Shown: one piece after another, positions 18,398 through 27,556 of the stretch
Layout: each line of letters starts with the position of its first letter
Numbering within the stretch: the first letter of the stretch is position 1
Source: Burkholderiales bacterium RIFCSPLOWO2_12_FULL_61_40
Lineage (GTDB): Bacteria > Pseudomonadota > Gammaproteobacteria > Burkholderiales > Burkholderiaceae_C
Direction: 5' to 3'
Length of the DNA: 64,000 bases
Assembly: GCA_001770935.1 (NCBI GenBank)
Contig: MESI01000035.1
Span: forward strand, 1-64,000
Notes under the pieces: model-generated
Told to the model about the DNA's origin: nothing
Database searches by the model: none
The model's input: the letters and a program-made list of their open reading frames with translations, nothing else
Translations under genes and position numbers: made by a program

Positions 18398-18445
18398 GCA
18401 CTATATATGGTGTACATGGTGCTTGCAATCCACTACCGGTAGCGT
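18398..18445 (-). promoter_or_regulatory. nrdAB promoter with two NrdR-like boxes
   Basis: On the minus strand a -35 TTGCAA (18423-18428) and a -10 TATAGT (18400-18405) are separated by 17 bp. A 16-bp NrdR-like box (GCACTATATATGGTGT read on the plus strand, 18398-18413) covers the -10. A weaker palindromic box (CCACTACCGGTAGCGT, 18430-18445) is centred exactly 32 bp away. This paired spacing is typical of NrdR, the ATP/dATP-sensing repressor of ribonucleotide reductase genes. nrdR itself is not in the window. Confidence 0.7.
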
Positions 18446-18508
18446 GCCTGGTCAAAATTCACAGGCATGCACGAAAGACAAATGTGTGCTAATCGCCACC
18501 CGCAACTG

Positions 18509-19120
18509 CTATGCGCATCGCACGCAATCGGGAAAACACGGGGCCGCCAGCCCCAGGGTGTGTTGCAAATACGCCCAATCCAGCCCCGGCCCCGGATCTT
18601 CTTTGCGCCCAGGCGCTATGTGCTCATGTCCCGCCACATGGGTAATGGGGTAGCGCCGGGCCAAGGCCGGAATCAGCGCTTGCAGAGCCTGGTACTGGGC
18701 GGACTCGAAAGTGTCGCCCTCCAGGCCTTCCAACTCAATGCCGATGGAATCGTCGTTGCAGTTGCCGCGCCCCCGGTAATGGGAGGCGCCGGCATGCCAG
18801 GCCCGGTCATCGCAGCTGACAAACTGCCAGATTTCACCGCCACGTTGAATGTAAAAGTGCGCGGACACCTGCAGGCCCTGAATGCTTTTGAAGTAGGGGT
18901 GCGCCTCCCAATCCAATCGGTTGGTAAACAGCTCCTGCACCTGCTTGCCGCCATAGACGCCGGGGGGCAGGCTGATGGAATGCAGAACGATGAGGTCGAT
19001 ATGGGCCTGCGGCGGCCGTGGGCCAAAGTTGGGTGACGGCAGTGCTTGCGCGTACCGGTACCACCCTTCCCGCCACAAGTCGTCGGTGGGGCTTGATACC
19101 TCAGGCGTCGGAGTTTTCAT
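18509..19120 (-). CDS. ampD: AmpD, 1,6-anhydro-N-acetylmuramyl-L-alanine amidase
   Basis: About 203 residues from the ATG at 19120; an in-frame ATG at 19138 would add six residues. It is an amidase_2 (PGRP-like) fold: LIVLHSISLPPG holds the first zinc His, NDDSIGIELEG and VAGHEHIAPGRKEDPGP give the catalytic Glu and remaining zinc ligands. AmpD cleaves anhydromuropeptides in the cytoplasm for murein recycling, and its loss derepresses ampC-type beta-lactamases in many bacteria. No signal peptide is seen. It overlaps the 3' end of the pilR-like gene by 20 bp (38 bp with the longer start), which suggests coupling. Confidence 0.93.
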   Translation of the reverse strand: MKTPTPEVSSPTDDLWREGWYRYAQALPSPNFGPRPPQAHIDLIVLHSISLPPGVYGGKQVQELFTNRLDWEAHPYFKSIQGLQVSAHFYIQRGGEIWQFVSCDDRAWHAGASHYRGRGNCNDDSIGIELEGLEGDTFESAQYQALQALIPALARRYPITHVAGHEHIAPGRKEDPGPGLDWAYLQHTLGLAAPCFPDCVRCA

Positions 19121-20582
19121 CTTGCGACTGGGGTGCATCGATTTTCAGGCGGGCGATGCGGTAACGGATTTGCCGCAAGGTCAGGCCGAGCCGGTTGGCC
19201 GCTACCGTGCGGTTAAAGCCGGTTTCCTTCAGGGTGGTGACCAGAATCTCCCGCTCCTGCTGGTCCAGATGGCTTTGTAAATCCGTGGGGACTGCGGTGG
19301 CTTTTCCAGAAACCGGCAAGGCTTCAGAAGGTGGCGCGGCCATCTCCATGAGCGGCATCAGGCCGCTGGCATGGCCTTGCAGGTCATCCAGCTGCAACTC
19401 ATCTCCGTCACACAGCGCAACGGCACGGTGCAACAGGTTTTCCAGTTCGCGCACATTGCCTTTGAGTGGGTGCTGGGTGAGTTGCTCCATGGTGCGCGGG
19501 GACAGGCATGGCGCGGGCATCCCGGCTTCGTCGGCAATGCGGGTCAATAGCGCGGCACACAGGGCGGGCAGGTCTTCGGTTCGCTCGCGCAGGGGGGGGA
19601 TCACGATATCGATCACGTTGATCCGGTAAAACAGGTCCTGGCGGAAATGGCCTGCCAACACCTCGGTGGGCAGATCTTTGTGCGTGGCGCTGATGATCCG
19701 CACGTCCACAGCCTCCTCCTGGCTGGAGCCTACCGGACGCACACAGCGCTCCTGGATCGCGCGCAAGAGCTTGGACTGCATGGCCAGCGGCAAATCGCCA
19801 ATTTCGTCCAGAAACAAAGTACCGCCCTTTGCCGCCTGGAAAAACCCCTCGCGGTCCTGTGTGGCCCCGGTGTAGGCGCCCTTTTTGGCGCCGAAGAACT
19901 CGGTTTCCAGCAGGTTCTCCGGGATCGCGCTGCAGTTCACCGCGACCCAGGGTCCATTGGCGCGGTGGCTGTTGGCGTGTAATGCACAGGCGACCAGTTC
20001 TTTGCCGGTGCCCGACTCACCGCGCACCAACACGGGGGCCATGCTGCGCGCCACCTTCACAATGCGCTCCTTCACACAGCGCATGGCGGGCGATTCGCCT
20101 GCCAGCCGTGTCAGTGCCGCCTGGCCGGTGGGCAGCCGAGGCACTGCGTCCGAGCGCCGGTTGGGCGTTATAGACGGGGCGCCCGCCTGGCGTGGTGTGG
20201 CATCTTGCACGGCAGATGCAATCACGGTGCGGAATTGTTTCAAGTCCACCGGTTTGGTCAGGTAGTCAAAAGCTCCCGCCTTGAACGACCCCACGGCGTT
20301 TTCCGCCGAACCATGGGCGGTAATCACCACGCACCGTTCCGGCCGCCGCTGCGCTTTCAGGCCGGCCAGAATCTCGATGCCCATGCCATCGGGCAAACGC
20401 ATGTCCGTGATCACCACGTCGAAGGAGCGCGCATTGAGCAGTTGCCACGCTTCTTGCAGGCTGCCTGCGGTTTCGACGCGGTAGCCTTCGCGCAACAGGG
20501 TGAGTTCGTACAGGGTGCGCAGATCGGGCTCGTCGTCGACGACCAGTATCTGGGCATTGCTCAATACAGTGTGGTTTGCCAT
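19101..20582 (-). CDS. pilR: PilR, sigma-54-dependent response regulator of type IV pili
   Basis: A 493-residue NtrC-family activator. The receiver domain has the phospho-acceptor in FDVVITDMRLPDG (Asp about residue 60). The AAA+ domain has Walker A GESGTGKE, the sigma-54 contact loop KKGAYTGATQD (GAYTGA, a known variant of GAFTGA), and Walker B GGTLFLDEIGDL. A FIS-type HTH closes it (NRTVAANRLGLTLRQIRYRI). It is paired with a PilS-like kinase directly upstream, overlapping by 22 bp, which supports PilR. It should activate pilin transcription with RpoN; no pilin gene is in the window. Confidence 0.9.
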   Translation of the reverse strand: MANHTVLSNAQILVVDDEPDLRTLYELTLLREGYRVETAGSLQEAWQLLNARSFDVVITDMRLPDGMGIEILAGLKAQRRPERCVVITAHGSAENAVGSFKAGAFDYLTKPVDLKQFRTVIASAVQDATPRQAGAPSITPNRRSDAVPRLPTGQAALTRLAGESPAMRCVKERIVKVARSMAPVLVRGESGTGKELVACALHANSHRANGPWVAVNCSAIPENLLETEFFGAKKGAYTGATQDREGFFQAAKGGTLFLDEIGDLPLAMQSKLLRAIQERCVRPVGSSQEEAVDVRIISATHKDLPTEVLAGHFRQDLFYRINVIDIVIPPLRERTEDLPALCAALLTRIADEAGMPAPCLSPRTMEQLTQHPLKGNVRELENLLHRAVALCDGDELQLDDLQGHASGLMPLMEMAAPPSEALPVSGKATAVPTDLQSHLDQQEREILVTTLKETGFNRTVAANRLGLTLRQIRYRIARLKIDAPQSQDENSDA

Positions 20583-22285
20583 GGTGTGTCCGTCGTGGTG
20601 CGCAGGAAGGAAATGACAAACTCATTGCCTTCAGAAGGCTGTCCGCCTACCGGGCGAACGTTGCGCTGGTAGAGAATGGAGGCGCCGTGCCCTTCGCACA
20701 ACTCCCGGCAAATGAACAGCCCCAAGCCGCTGGAGCGGCTCTCTGACGAGAAAAAAGGTTCGAACAGGTGGCGCTCCACCGATTGGTCCATCGGTGCGCC
20801 GTCGCTCCATACCGAAACGGCGGCGTGACGATCCCCCTGCAGGCAACTGCTGACCTGGATGGCACCGGTCTGCTGACTGGCGTAGCGGCTTGCGTTGTCG
20901 AGCAGATTGACCAGTACCCGGCGCAAATGGTCGGTGTCAAAGCGCACTTGCAGCGCCTGGTCTGGCAGGCGGGTGCCCAGCCGCTGCTGGCTGCCATTTT
21001 GCACCGCCCAGTCCAGACAAATTTGCTGAACCGATTCGTTGAGTGCCAGCGCAGGCGCAGCCAGCCCACGGCCATGGGGGGTTACGCGGGACACGTCCAG
21101 AATATCGTCCACAATTTTCTCCAGCCGCTTGGTGTTCTGGTGCACCATGGCGGTCAGTTGTTTCAGCCGGGGGTCTTCCAGGTCTTCTTCCAGCAGGGCG
21201 TTCGCCTGCGCGATGGCCGCCAGCGGATTGCGAATCTCATGGGCCACCGCAGTGGACATGCGCCCCATGCTGGCCAATTTTTCCGTGCGCATGCGTGCCT
21301 CCAGTTCACGCTGGTCCTGCAAAAACAGCACGCACAGGCTTTCTCCATCGGTCCCCAGGGGCGCTGCCAGCCGCGTGCGGGCGCGCACCCGGCGCGGGCC
21401 ATGGCCTTCCATCCGGATCGTTACGTCTTCTTCCTGCGTGCGCCCCGTGCCGAAACTCAGCCGCGTGAGGTTGAGCAAGGGGCGCCATCCGGCTTCACCC
21501 CGCAGGTCAAACACCGGGGACTGCCGGGCGCGTTGCGACACCAGCAACTGCTGTGCGGCAGGGTTGGCGGCGCGCACACACCCTCGGTCATCCACGATCA
21601 ACACCCCGTCTGGCAGAGACTCAATCACCAGCTCATTGACCTGGCGCTGGACTGTGGCTGCCAACTGGCTCCGCCTGGCGCGTTGCCCTTCGCTGGCCAA
21701 ACGGCTGGCAAGCTGGTTTGCCAGCAGGGCAATGGCAAAGTAGCCCACCCCGCTGAGTGCCGCCTGCACGAAACGGGGCGTGGTGGCATCGATGGTGCTG
21801 TGCAAATAGGTCCACAAGGTGCCACCCAACAGCAGTACGGTGACACCGGCGGCGGTGCCCAGCGCCAGGCGCAAGGACCCCAGCACCGAGGCCAGCAATA
21901 TCGGCAAGGCAAACAGCGGCGTGTAATTGATGCCGCTGTTGTCCTGTACCAGTTGCAGCAAGGAGAACACCAGCAGATCCAGACCAACCAGCCCCCCCCA
22001 GGCAGGATTGAAGGACCGGCCCAGCCGCCGGGGTTTGATCCATAGTTTGGAAACCAGTGTGCTGGCGAAATAGGCGGCGCTGGCCAGGGCCTGCACCTTG
22101 CTGTGTGTGCTGCCGGTGAAATACAGGGCGCTTTGCAGCAACATGAGCACCAGGCCCAGGGTCAGCCGCGCCGTCATAAAGCCTTGCCACAGGCGGCCAA
22201 ACTCCTGGGGATCGTCGAGCTGGTGCAGTTCCCGGTCCAGCACCGCAGGACCAAACCAGGAGTGGGCAGGTGCGGCAGAGCCCAT
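20561..22285 (-). CDS. pilS: PilS-like membrane sensor histidine kinase
   Basis: A 574-residue kinase with about six membrane helices in residues 35-190, a PAS-like domain around 225-330 (SLPDGVLIVDDRGCVRAANP), a HisKA dimerisation helix with the H-box VAHEIRNPLAAIAQ (His near 348), and an HATPase domain with N-box NLLDNASRYA and G-box RSSGLGLFICREL. In PilS the membrane part senses pilin levels and phosphorylates PilR. The ATG at 22285 directly precedes the stop of the small zinc-binding gene, so the genes from ccsA to ampD look like one transcription unit. Confidence 0.88.
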   Translation of the reverse strand: MGSAAPAHSWFGPAVLDRELHQLDDPQEFGRLWQGFMTARLTLGLVLMLLQSALYFTGSTHSKVQALASAAYFASTLVSKLWIKPRRLGRSFNPAWGGLVGLDLLVFSLLQLVQDNSGINYTPLFALPILLASVLGSLRLALGTAAGVTVLLLGGTLWTYLHSTIDATTPRFVQAALSGVGYFAIALLANQLASRLASEGQRARRSQLAATVQRQVNELVIESLPDGVLIVDDRGCVRAANPAAQQLLVSQRARQSPVFDLRGEAGWRPLLNLTRLSFGTGRTQEEDVTIRMEGHGPRRVRARTRLAAPLGTDGESLCVLFLQDQRELEARMRTEKLASMGRMSTAVAHEIRNPLAAIAQANALLEEDLEDPRLKQLTAMVHQNTKRLEKIVDDILDVSRVTPHGRGLAAPALALNESVQQICLDWAVQNGSQQRLGTRLPDQALQVRFDTDHLRRVLVNLLDNASRYASQQTGAIQVSSCLQGDRHAAVSVWSDGAPMDQSVERHLFEPFFSSESRSSGLGLFICRELCEGHGASILYQRNVRPVGGQPSEGNEFVISFLRTTTDTPWQTTLY

Positions 22286-22525
22286 TCAGGATTCCTTTAA
22301 TTGGCGGTGGGCGTTGCTGCAATACGTCCCGCGGGCTCCGTAAACCGCCTCATTGGCGGGAACATGCACACCGCACTGGCCACAACGGACCATCTCCACC
22401 TGGGTCTGTGTGGGCGGGTGTTGGTGTTGGCGTTGGCGCTGGGCATCCAGCTGTTTGGCGGCGCGCGCGGTGCGCCAGCGCCATGCCACCAGCAACATCA
22501 CCAAAAAGCCCAGAAGGTACTTCAC
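22286..22525 (-). CDS. PP0621-family small membrane zinc-ribbon protein
   Basis: 79 residues: an N-terminal membrane helix (MKYLLGFLVMLLVAWRWR), a basic glutamine-rich spacer, and a C-terminal zinc-binding motif VRCGQCGVHVPANEAV ending CSNAH. This matches the small PP0621-type proteins found next to pilS/pilR in many beta- and gammaproteobacteria; the function is unknown. Its ATG at 22525 overlaps the stop of the ccsA-like gene by four bases, and its own stop abuts the pilS ATG. Confidence 0.85.
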   Translation of the reverse strand: MKYLLGFLVMLLVAWRWRTARAAKQLDAQRQRQHQHPPTQTQVEMVRCGQCGVHVPANEAVYGARGTYCSNAHRQLKES

Positions 22526-23325
22526 GCCGCGTGCCCCAGGATGACTTCCATGACAAAGCGAGAGCCCACATAGGCCAGCATCAAAAAGGCCGAGCCCATG
22601 TACAGCACCCGAATGGCCCTTTTACCGCGCCAGCCAAACCCGGCGCGACCGATGAGCAGCACGGCAAAGGTGATCCACGACAGCACCGAGAACACCGTCT
22701 TGTGGTTCCAGTGCCAGGCGTGTGTCGGGCCATAGACCACCTCGCCAAACAAAAAGCCGATCAAGAGCGTGGCGCTGAGCAAGACAAAGCCCGCACCTAC
22801 AAAACGGAAGGTCAAGCGCTCCAGTGTCAGCAAAGGCAGGCCACTGTGGGGGTCTTCAGCCAGGCGGATGCGGTTTTCCGTGCGGGTCATGAACCAGGCA
22901 TGGACTACCGCTGTTCCAAACAGGCCATAACACGCCACACCAAAGGCCAGATGCAGGGGCAGCCACATGGACGCATTGGCGGGCAGGGGGCTGCCGGGAA
23001 ACAGGTAGGCCAATACCACCGCACCGGCACCCAAGGCACACAGCGCCCAACGGGTCTGGAGCTGTGGAAAAATCTGGCTTTCCACGGCGTAAACGGCCGC
23101 CACCAGCCACGCCGTCATGGACAGCGCCGGAGCAAACCCAAAATGGGCAGGCTCACCAAACAGACTCCAACCGAGCAGCAGCCCGTGTAAAAGCCAGGCC
23201 GCCACCACCCCGGTGCGCGCCGCAGGGGGCGACATGCGGTGGCCGCGCACGGCGGGCCAGGCATAGGCGGCGGCGGCCAAAACCGAAAGAATCAGGCTGA
23301 TGGGGTACGCACTGGCTAAAATCAT
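22522..23325 (-). CDS. CcsA/YpjD-like cytochrome c assembly membrane protein
   Basis: About 267 residues from the ATG at 23325; a GTG two codons upstream (23331) is possible. Eight or so membrane helices are visible. The conserved haem-handling region reads YGPTHAWHWNHKTVFSVLSW, a Trp/His-rich variant of the WWD-type loop seen in CcsA/CcmF-family proteins, with the His residues as likely haem ligands. It is commonly annotated as an inner-membrane protein YpjD. It diverges from ffh, a conserved arrangement in proteobacteria. Involvement in cytochrome biogenesis is family inference. Confidence 0.85.
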   Translation of the reverse strand: MILASAYPISLILSVLAAAAYAWPAVRGHRMSPPAARTGVVAAWLLHGLLLGWSLFGEPAHFGFAPALSMTAWLVAAVYAVESQIFPQLQTRWALCALGAGAVVLAYLFPGSPLPANASMWLPLHLAFGVACYGLFGTAVVHAWFMTRTENRIRLAEDPHSGLPLLTLERLTFRFVGAGFVLLSATLLIGFLFGEVVYGPTHAWHWNHKTVFSVLSWITFAVLLIGRAGFGWRGKRAIRVLYMGSAFLMLAYVGSRFVMEVILGHAA

Positions 23326-23415
23326 CCTCACAGTTTAGCGTTTTGCACCCTGCCAGCCCCGATTGACCTTCCCCATAGGTCTGGGGCGCCGGCAATCATC
23401 CTCATTGGACCCACT

Positions 23416-24780
23416 ATGGCCTCCGCTCTATCCGACAAACTTTCCCGCCTCGTCAAGGAATTGCGAGGGCAGGCCCGCATCACCGAATCCAACGTCTCCG
23501 ACATGCTGCGCGAGGTGCGCATGGCACTGCTGGAGGCCGATGTGGCCTTGCCCGTGGTGCGCGACTTCATCGCCCGTGTCAAGGACAAGGCCATGGGCGA
23601 AGACGTGCTGGGCTCCCTGCAGCCCGGCCAGGTGCTGGTGAGCATTGTCAGCAAAGAGCTGGCCGCCACCATGGGCGAGGGCGTCAGCGACATCAACCTC
23701 GCCGCCCAGCCGCCCGCCGTGATTTTGATGGCCGGCCTGCAAGGGGCTGGTAAAACCACCACCACCGCCAAGTTGGCCAAGCACCTGATCGAAAAGCGCA
23801 AGAAAAAAGTGCTCACCGTCTCGGGCGACGTCTACCGCCCAGCGGCTATCGAGCAGCTCAAGACCGTCACCGCCCAGGCGGGCGCCGAGTGGTTTGCCAG
23901 CACGCCGGACCAAAAGCCGGTCGATATTGGCCTGGCCGCGCTGGACTACGCCCGCAAGCACTTCTTTGACGTGCTGCTGGTCGACACCGCTGGCCGTTTG
24001 GCCATTGATGAAGCGCTGATGAAGGAGATCAAGGATCTGCACGCGGCCCTGAACCCGGTGGAAACCCTGTTTGTGGTGGACGCCATGCAGGGCCAGGACG
24101 CCGCCAACACCGCCAAAGCCTTCAAGGAAGCGCTGCCGCTGACTGGCATCATCCTGACCAAAACCGATGGCGACTCCCGCGGCGGTGCCGCCCTGTCGGT
24201 GCGCCAGATCACGGGGGCACCGATCAAATTCGCCGGTACCAGTGAAAAATTGGACGGATTGGAGGTGTTCGACGCCGAACGCCACGCCGGGCGCATTCTG
24301 GGCATGGGCGACATCCTGGCGCTGGTGGAGCAGGTCACCGCCGGGGTCAATGTGGAGGCCGCGCAAAAGCTGGCCGCCAAGGTCAAGAGCGGCGCCGGTT
24401 TCGATTTGAACGATTTTCTGGGCCAGATCCAGCAAATGAAGCAAATGGGCGGCTTATCGAGTCTGATGGACAAACTGCCATCGGCACTGGCCGCCAAAGC
24501 CGGCCAGGTCGACATGGACCGGGCCGAAAAAGACATCAAGCGCAAGGAAGGCATCATCCACAGCATGACCCCGCTGGAGCGCCGCAAGCCCGAACTCATC
24601 AAAGCCACCCGCAAGCGCCGCATTGCCGCCGGTGCCGGGGTGCATGTTCAGGAAGTCAACCGCATGCTCAAGGAGTTTGAGCAGATGCAGGACATGATGA
24701 AAAAGATGAAAGGCGGCGGCATGATGAAGATGATGAAGCGCCTGGGCGGCATGAAAGGCATGCCAAAGATGCCGTTTTAA
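23416..24780 (+). CDS. ffh: Ffh, signal recognition particle GTPase
   Basis: 454 residues: an N domain, a G domain with P-loop GLQGAGKTTTTAKLA near residue 107, DTAGRLAIDE and TKTDGDSRGGAALS, and a methionine-rich M domain (EQMQDMMKKMKGGGMMKMM). It binds 4.5S RNA and signal sequences and docks on FtsY for co-translational membrane targeting. The ATG at 23416 lies 84 bp from the divergent ccsA-like gene. A copy of the short dispersed repeat starts immediately after the stop codon. Confidence 0.97.
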   Translation: MASALSDKLSRLVKELRGQARITESNVSDMLREVRMALLEADVALPVVRDFIARVKDKAMGEDVLGSLQPGQVLVSIVSKELAATMGEGVSDINLAAQPPAVILMAGLQGAGKTTTTAKLAKHLIEKRKKKVLTVSGDVYRPAAIEQLKTVTAQAGAEWFASTPDQKPVDIGLAALDYARKHFFDVLLVDTAGRLAIDEALMKEIKDLHAALNPVETLFVVDAMQGQDAANTAKAFKEALPLTGIILTKTDGDSRGGAALSVRQITGAPIKFAGTSEKLDGLEVFDAERHAGRILGMGDILALVEQVTAGVNVEAAQKLAAKVKSGAGFDLNDFLGQIQQMKQMGGLSSLMDKLPSALAAKAGQVDMDRAEKDIKRKEGIIHSMTPLERRKPELIKATRKRRIAAGAGVHVQEVNRMLKEFEQMQDMMKKMKGGGMMKMMKRLGGMKGMPKMPF

Positions 24781-24828
24781 GCCTCTAGCCCGCGTAGGCT
24801 ATGCGTATACAGCTATTGAATTTATAGC
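24781..24828 (+). repeat. Copy of short dispersed repeat after ffh
   Basis: GCCTCTAGCCCGCGTAGGCT followed by ATGCGTATACAGCTATTGAA and an AT-rich end matches the repeat family (CCTCTAGCCC half, CAGCTAT core, AATTTATAGC end). It fills the 41-bp gap between the convergent ffh and miaB stops and reaches just into the miaB 3' end. Confidence 0.65.
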
Positions 24829-26174
24829 GTATCCTCGCGCACCAGCACCTCGCCCCGCAGCGAATAGCTGCGTGTTTCGGTAATCCGCACGTCCACCAGT
24901 TGCCCGATCAGCCGTGCGGGCCCGGCGAAGTTCACCACCCGGTTGCACTCGGTGCGGCCCATCAATTCGGTGTCGTCACGTTTGGAGACCCCTTCCACCA
25001 AAATGCGCTGCACCGTGTTCAGGCGGCTCTCGCTGATGCGGGTGATGCTGGCGTTGATCACCTCTTGCAGGTGGTGCAGGCGTTTGAGCTTCACCTCGTG
25101 CGGCGTCTCGTCGTGTAAATTGGCCGCCGGTGTGCCGGGGCGGGGGCTGAAAATGAAGCTGAAACTGTTGTCAAAGCCCACATCGTCGATCAGCTTCATC
25201 ATTTTGCTGAAGTCGTCCTCGGTTTCCCCAGGGAAACCCACAATGAAATCGCTGCTCATGGCCATGTCCGGGCGGATGGCGCGCAGTTTGCGGATGGTGC
25301 TTTTGTACTCCATGGCGGTGTAACCGCGCTTCATGGCCATCAAAATGCGGTCCGAGCCGTGCTGCACCGGCAGGTGCAAATGGCTCACCAGTTTGGGGAT
25401 CTTGTCGTACGCTGCAATCAGCGAGGGCGTGAACTCGTTGGGGTGGCTGGTGGTGTAACGGATGCGCTCAATGCCGGGAATGTCGGCCACGTACTCCAGC
25501 AGGGTGGCAAAGTCCGCCATTTCGGCGGTGAGCGCCGATGCGTCGCCCACCATCCTGGCGCGGTAGGCGTTCACGTTCTGGCCCAGCAAGGTCACTTCCT
25601 TCACGCCCTGGTCGGCCAGGCCCGCCACCTCCACCAGCACGTCTTCAAACGGGCGGCTCACCTCTTCGCCACGGGTGTAGGGCACCACGCAGTAGCTGCA
25701 GTACTTGGAGCAGCCTTCCATGATGCTCACAAAGGCGGACGCACCCTCTACCTTGGCGGGCGGCAGGTGGTCAAACTTTTCAATCTCGGGGAAGCTGATG
25801 TCCACCTGGGCACGGTCCTGCAGGCGGCGCTGGTTCAGCAGTTCGGGCAGGCGGTGCAGGGTTTGCGGGCCAAACACCACGTCCACATAAGGCGCACGGG
25901 CGATGATGGCGGCGCCCTCCTGGCTGGCCACGCAGCCGCCCACGCCAATCTGCACGCCCTTGGCCTTGAGGTGCTTGACGCGGCCCAGGTCGGAGAACAC
26001 CTTTTCCTGCGCCTTCTCACGCACCGAGCAGGTGTTAAACAGAATCAGGTCGGCCTCGTCCACATTCTGTGTGGGCTCGTACCCTTGCGCCGCGCGCAGC
26101 ACATCGTTCATTTTGGCCGAGTCGTACTCGTTCATCTGGCAGCCAAAGGTTTTGATAAAGACTTTTTTAGACAT
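24822..26174 (-). CDS. miaB: MiaB, tRNA-2-methylthio-N6-dimethylallyladenosine synthase
   Basis: A 450-residue methylthiotransferase. The N-terminal UPF0004 domain ([19 protein letters not shown]) holds the auxiliary cluster cysteines. The radical-SAM motif CSKYCSYC lies near residue 155 followed by VVPYTRGEE, and a C-terminal TRAM domain ends the protein. It adds the 2-methylthio group to i6A37 of tRNAs reading UNN codons. The start is the ATG at 26174. A second repeat copy in opposite orientation sits just upstream of the gene. Confidence 0.97.
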   Translation of the reverse strand: MSKKVFIKTFGCQMNEYDSAKMNDVLRAAQGYEPTQNVDEADLILFNTCSVREKAQEKVFSDLGRVKHLKAKGVQIGVGGCVASQEGAAIIARAPYVDVVFGPQTLHRLPELLNQRRLQDRAQVDISFPEIEKFDHLPPAKVEGASAFVSIMEGCSKYCSYCVVPYTRGEEVSRPFEDVLVEVAGLADQGVKEVTLLGQNVNAYRARMVGDASALTAEMADFATLLEYVADIPGIERIRYTTSHPNEFTPSLIAAYDKIPKLVSHLHLPVQHGSDRILMAMKRGYTAMEYKSTIRKLRAIRPDMAMSSDFIVGFPGETEDDFSKMMKLIDDVGFDNSFSFIFSPRPGTPAANLHDETPHEVKLKRLHHLQEVINASITRISESRLNTVQRILVEGVSKRDDTELMGRTECNRVVNFAGPARLIGQLVDVRITETRSYSLRGEVLVREDTL

Positions 26175-26192
26175 GGATAGACTTTTACTTTT

Positions 26193-26240
26193 GCTATATA
26201 TTTAGGAGCTGCTTGCGCAGGTTCTACGCGGGCTAGAGCC
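26193..26240 (-). repeat. Copy of short dispersed repeat upstream of miaB
   Basis: Read on the plus strand, GCTATATATTTAGGAGCTGC continues TTGCGCAGGTTC and then GCGGGCTAGAGCC. This is the reverse complement of the family layout. It fills much of the 109-bp gap between miaB and the small exported protein gene. Confidence 0.65.
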
Positions 26241-26283
26241 CTAAAACGCTTAAGAAATGGGTGGCTGGAAGCCAGCCGCCGCA

Positions 26284-26640
26284 TCAGGGCTTGGCCGCTT
26301 GTGCTTCCGCTTCGGTCAAGACCCAGACCTCGTGGACCAGGCCCAGAGGCTCCCGCACGTAGGCCACCAGCAGGGTTTGACCCACCAGCGCGCCCGACAT
26401 CACCAGCATGTTGTTGGTGCCGCGAATGCGCGCGCCAGGCGACAAGCGCGCCAGCTCGCCATTCATCAGCATGTTCGGCGGATTGGTGATTTGCATGGTG
26501 CCGCGTTGGGCCGTCGGGGGAAACGGGCGAACAGCGGCGGTCTGGGCCATGGCCGAAGCGCCCAGGCACAGCAGGGCGGCCAACAGGCCGAAACGCCACG
26601 CCGCAGGGCGCGGCGACAGCTTGGGGAGGCAGCGGTTCAT
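26284..26640 (-). CDS. Small exported hypothetical protein
   Basis: About 118 residues from the ATG at 26640 (MNRCLPKLSPRPAAWRFG); an upstream in-frame start exists but only this one puts the signal peptide at the N-terminus. The hydrophobic core LLAALLCLGASAMA suggests cleavage after AMA, leaving a mature periplasmic protein of about 85 residues. The mature part includes QITNPPNMLMNGELARLSPG and a beta-rich C-terminus (LLVAYVREPLGLVHEVWVL). I recognise the architecture as a conserved hypothetical of Burkholderiales but no function. It diverges from uppS. Confidence 0.7.
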   Translation of the reverse strand: MNRCLPKLSPRPAAWRFGLLAALLCLGASAMAQTAAVRPFPPTAQRGTMQITNPPNMLMNGELARLSPGARIRGTNNMLVMSGALVGQTLLVAYVREPLGLVHEVWVLTEAEAQAAKP

Positions 26641-26812
26641 GGTATCTGTCCAGAGGCTGGTTGAAAAAGCAGGCGAGAATGCTACCACGCAACCCTCAGT
26701 TACAATGCCTCCAAAATATGTTCAGTCCACTGGACTTTCAAATCGCAAGGCACTCAAGGGAGGCCTTTTTTCTTATTCTCTGGTAATTTGAGTAGTTCGA
26801 AGGCTTTAGTTG

Positions 26813-27556
26813 GTGTCCATCGTTTCGTCTCCTGTAAATCAAACAGTCCCGCAGCACATTGCCATCATCATGGATGGGAACCGCCGCTGGGCTAAAAAAA
26901 TGGGCATGCCCGCTGCGGTGGGCCATGCCAGCGGTGCGCGGCAGGTGCGCAGCATCGTGCAGGCCTGTGCCGACCGGGGCGTGCGTTACCTCACCCTGTT
27001 TGCCTTCAGCACCGAAAACTGGCAGCGCCCGCAAGACGAAGTCTCCAGCCTCATGGCCTTGCTGGCGCTGTACCTGAAAAAAGAAGTCAACGACATGAAC
27101 GCCAAAGGCGTGCGCCTCAAAGTCGTAGGCAACACCTCGGGTTTTGATGCCAAGATTCAGGAACTGATCCGCAACGCGCAAGACAAAACCGCCCACAACG
27201 ACGCCATCACCCTCACCGTTGCCGCCAACTACGGTGGCCGCTGGGACGTGGTCCAGGCCGTCAAGGCATGGCAAGCCGCCCATCCCGGCCAGCCGGTGGA
27301 AACCATGGACGAGGCTGCTTTGAGCGCCCACCTGGACACCGCCTACGCTCCCGACCCCGATTTGCTCATCCGCACCGGCGGCGAGTCCCGCATCAGCAAC
27401 TTCATGCTGTGGCAGCTTGCCTATACCGAACTGTTCTTTACCGATGCCTTGTGGCCCAACTTCACCGCCGATGTGCTCGACCAGGCCATTGCCTGGTACG
27501 GTTCGCGCGATCGGCGGTTTGGGGGCTCTGGCGCCGAGTCGACTCCCAATGCCTAA
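26813..27556 (+). CDS. uppS: Undecaprenyl diphosphate synthase (cis-prenyltransferase)
   Basis: About 247 residues. The likely start is the GTG at 26813 with GAAGG eight bases upstream; a TTG lies just before it. Family motifs are IMDGNRRWAKKMG (pyrophosphate-binding Asp), TLFAFSTENWQRP and the C-terminal RTGGESRISNFMLWQ. The enzyme makes the C55 lipid carrier used for peptidoglycan and surface polysaccharides. uppS usually sits with frr, cdsA and dxr; here it stands alone at the head of a polysaccharide locus, so it may be a second, dedicated copy. That cannot be checked in this window. Confidence 0.92.
   Translation: MSIVSSPVNQTVPQHIAIIMDGNRRWAKKMGMPAAVGHASGARQVRSIVQACADRGVRYLTLFAFSTENWQRPQDEVSSLMALLALYLKKEVNDMNAKGVRLKVVGNTSGFDAKIQELIRNAQDKTAHNDAITLTVAANYGGRWDVVQAVKAWQAAHPGQPVETMDEAALSAHLDTAYAPDPDLLIRTGGESRISNFMLWQLAYTELFFTDALWPNFTADVLDQAIAWYGSRDRRFGGSGAESTPNA

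Noticed and set aside
17453-18442. 329-residue plus-strand frame opposite nrdA
   Set aside because: Antisense shadow; composition rich in Gln, His and Gly as expected from the complement of a high-GC gene.
26741-26775. Terminator-like AAGGC...GCCTTTTTT before uppS
   Set aside because: The stem is only five pairs with an 11-base loop; too weak to call.
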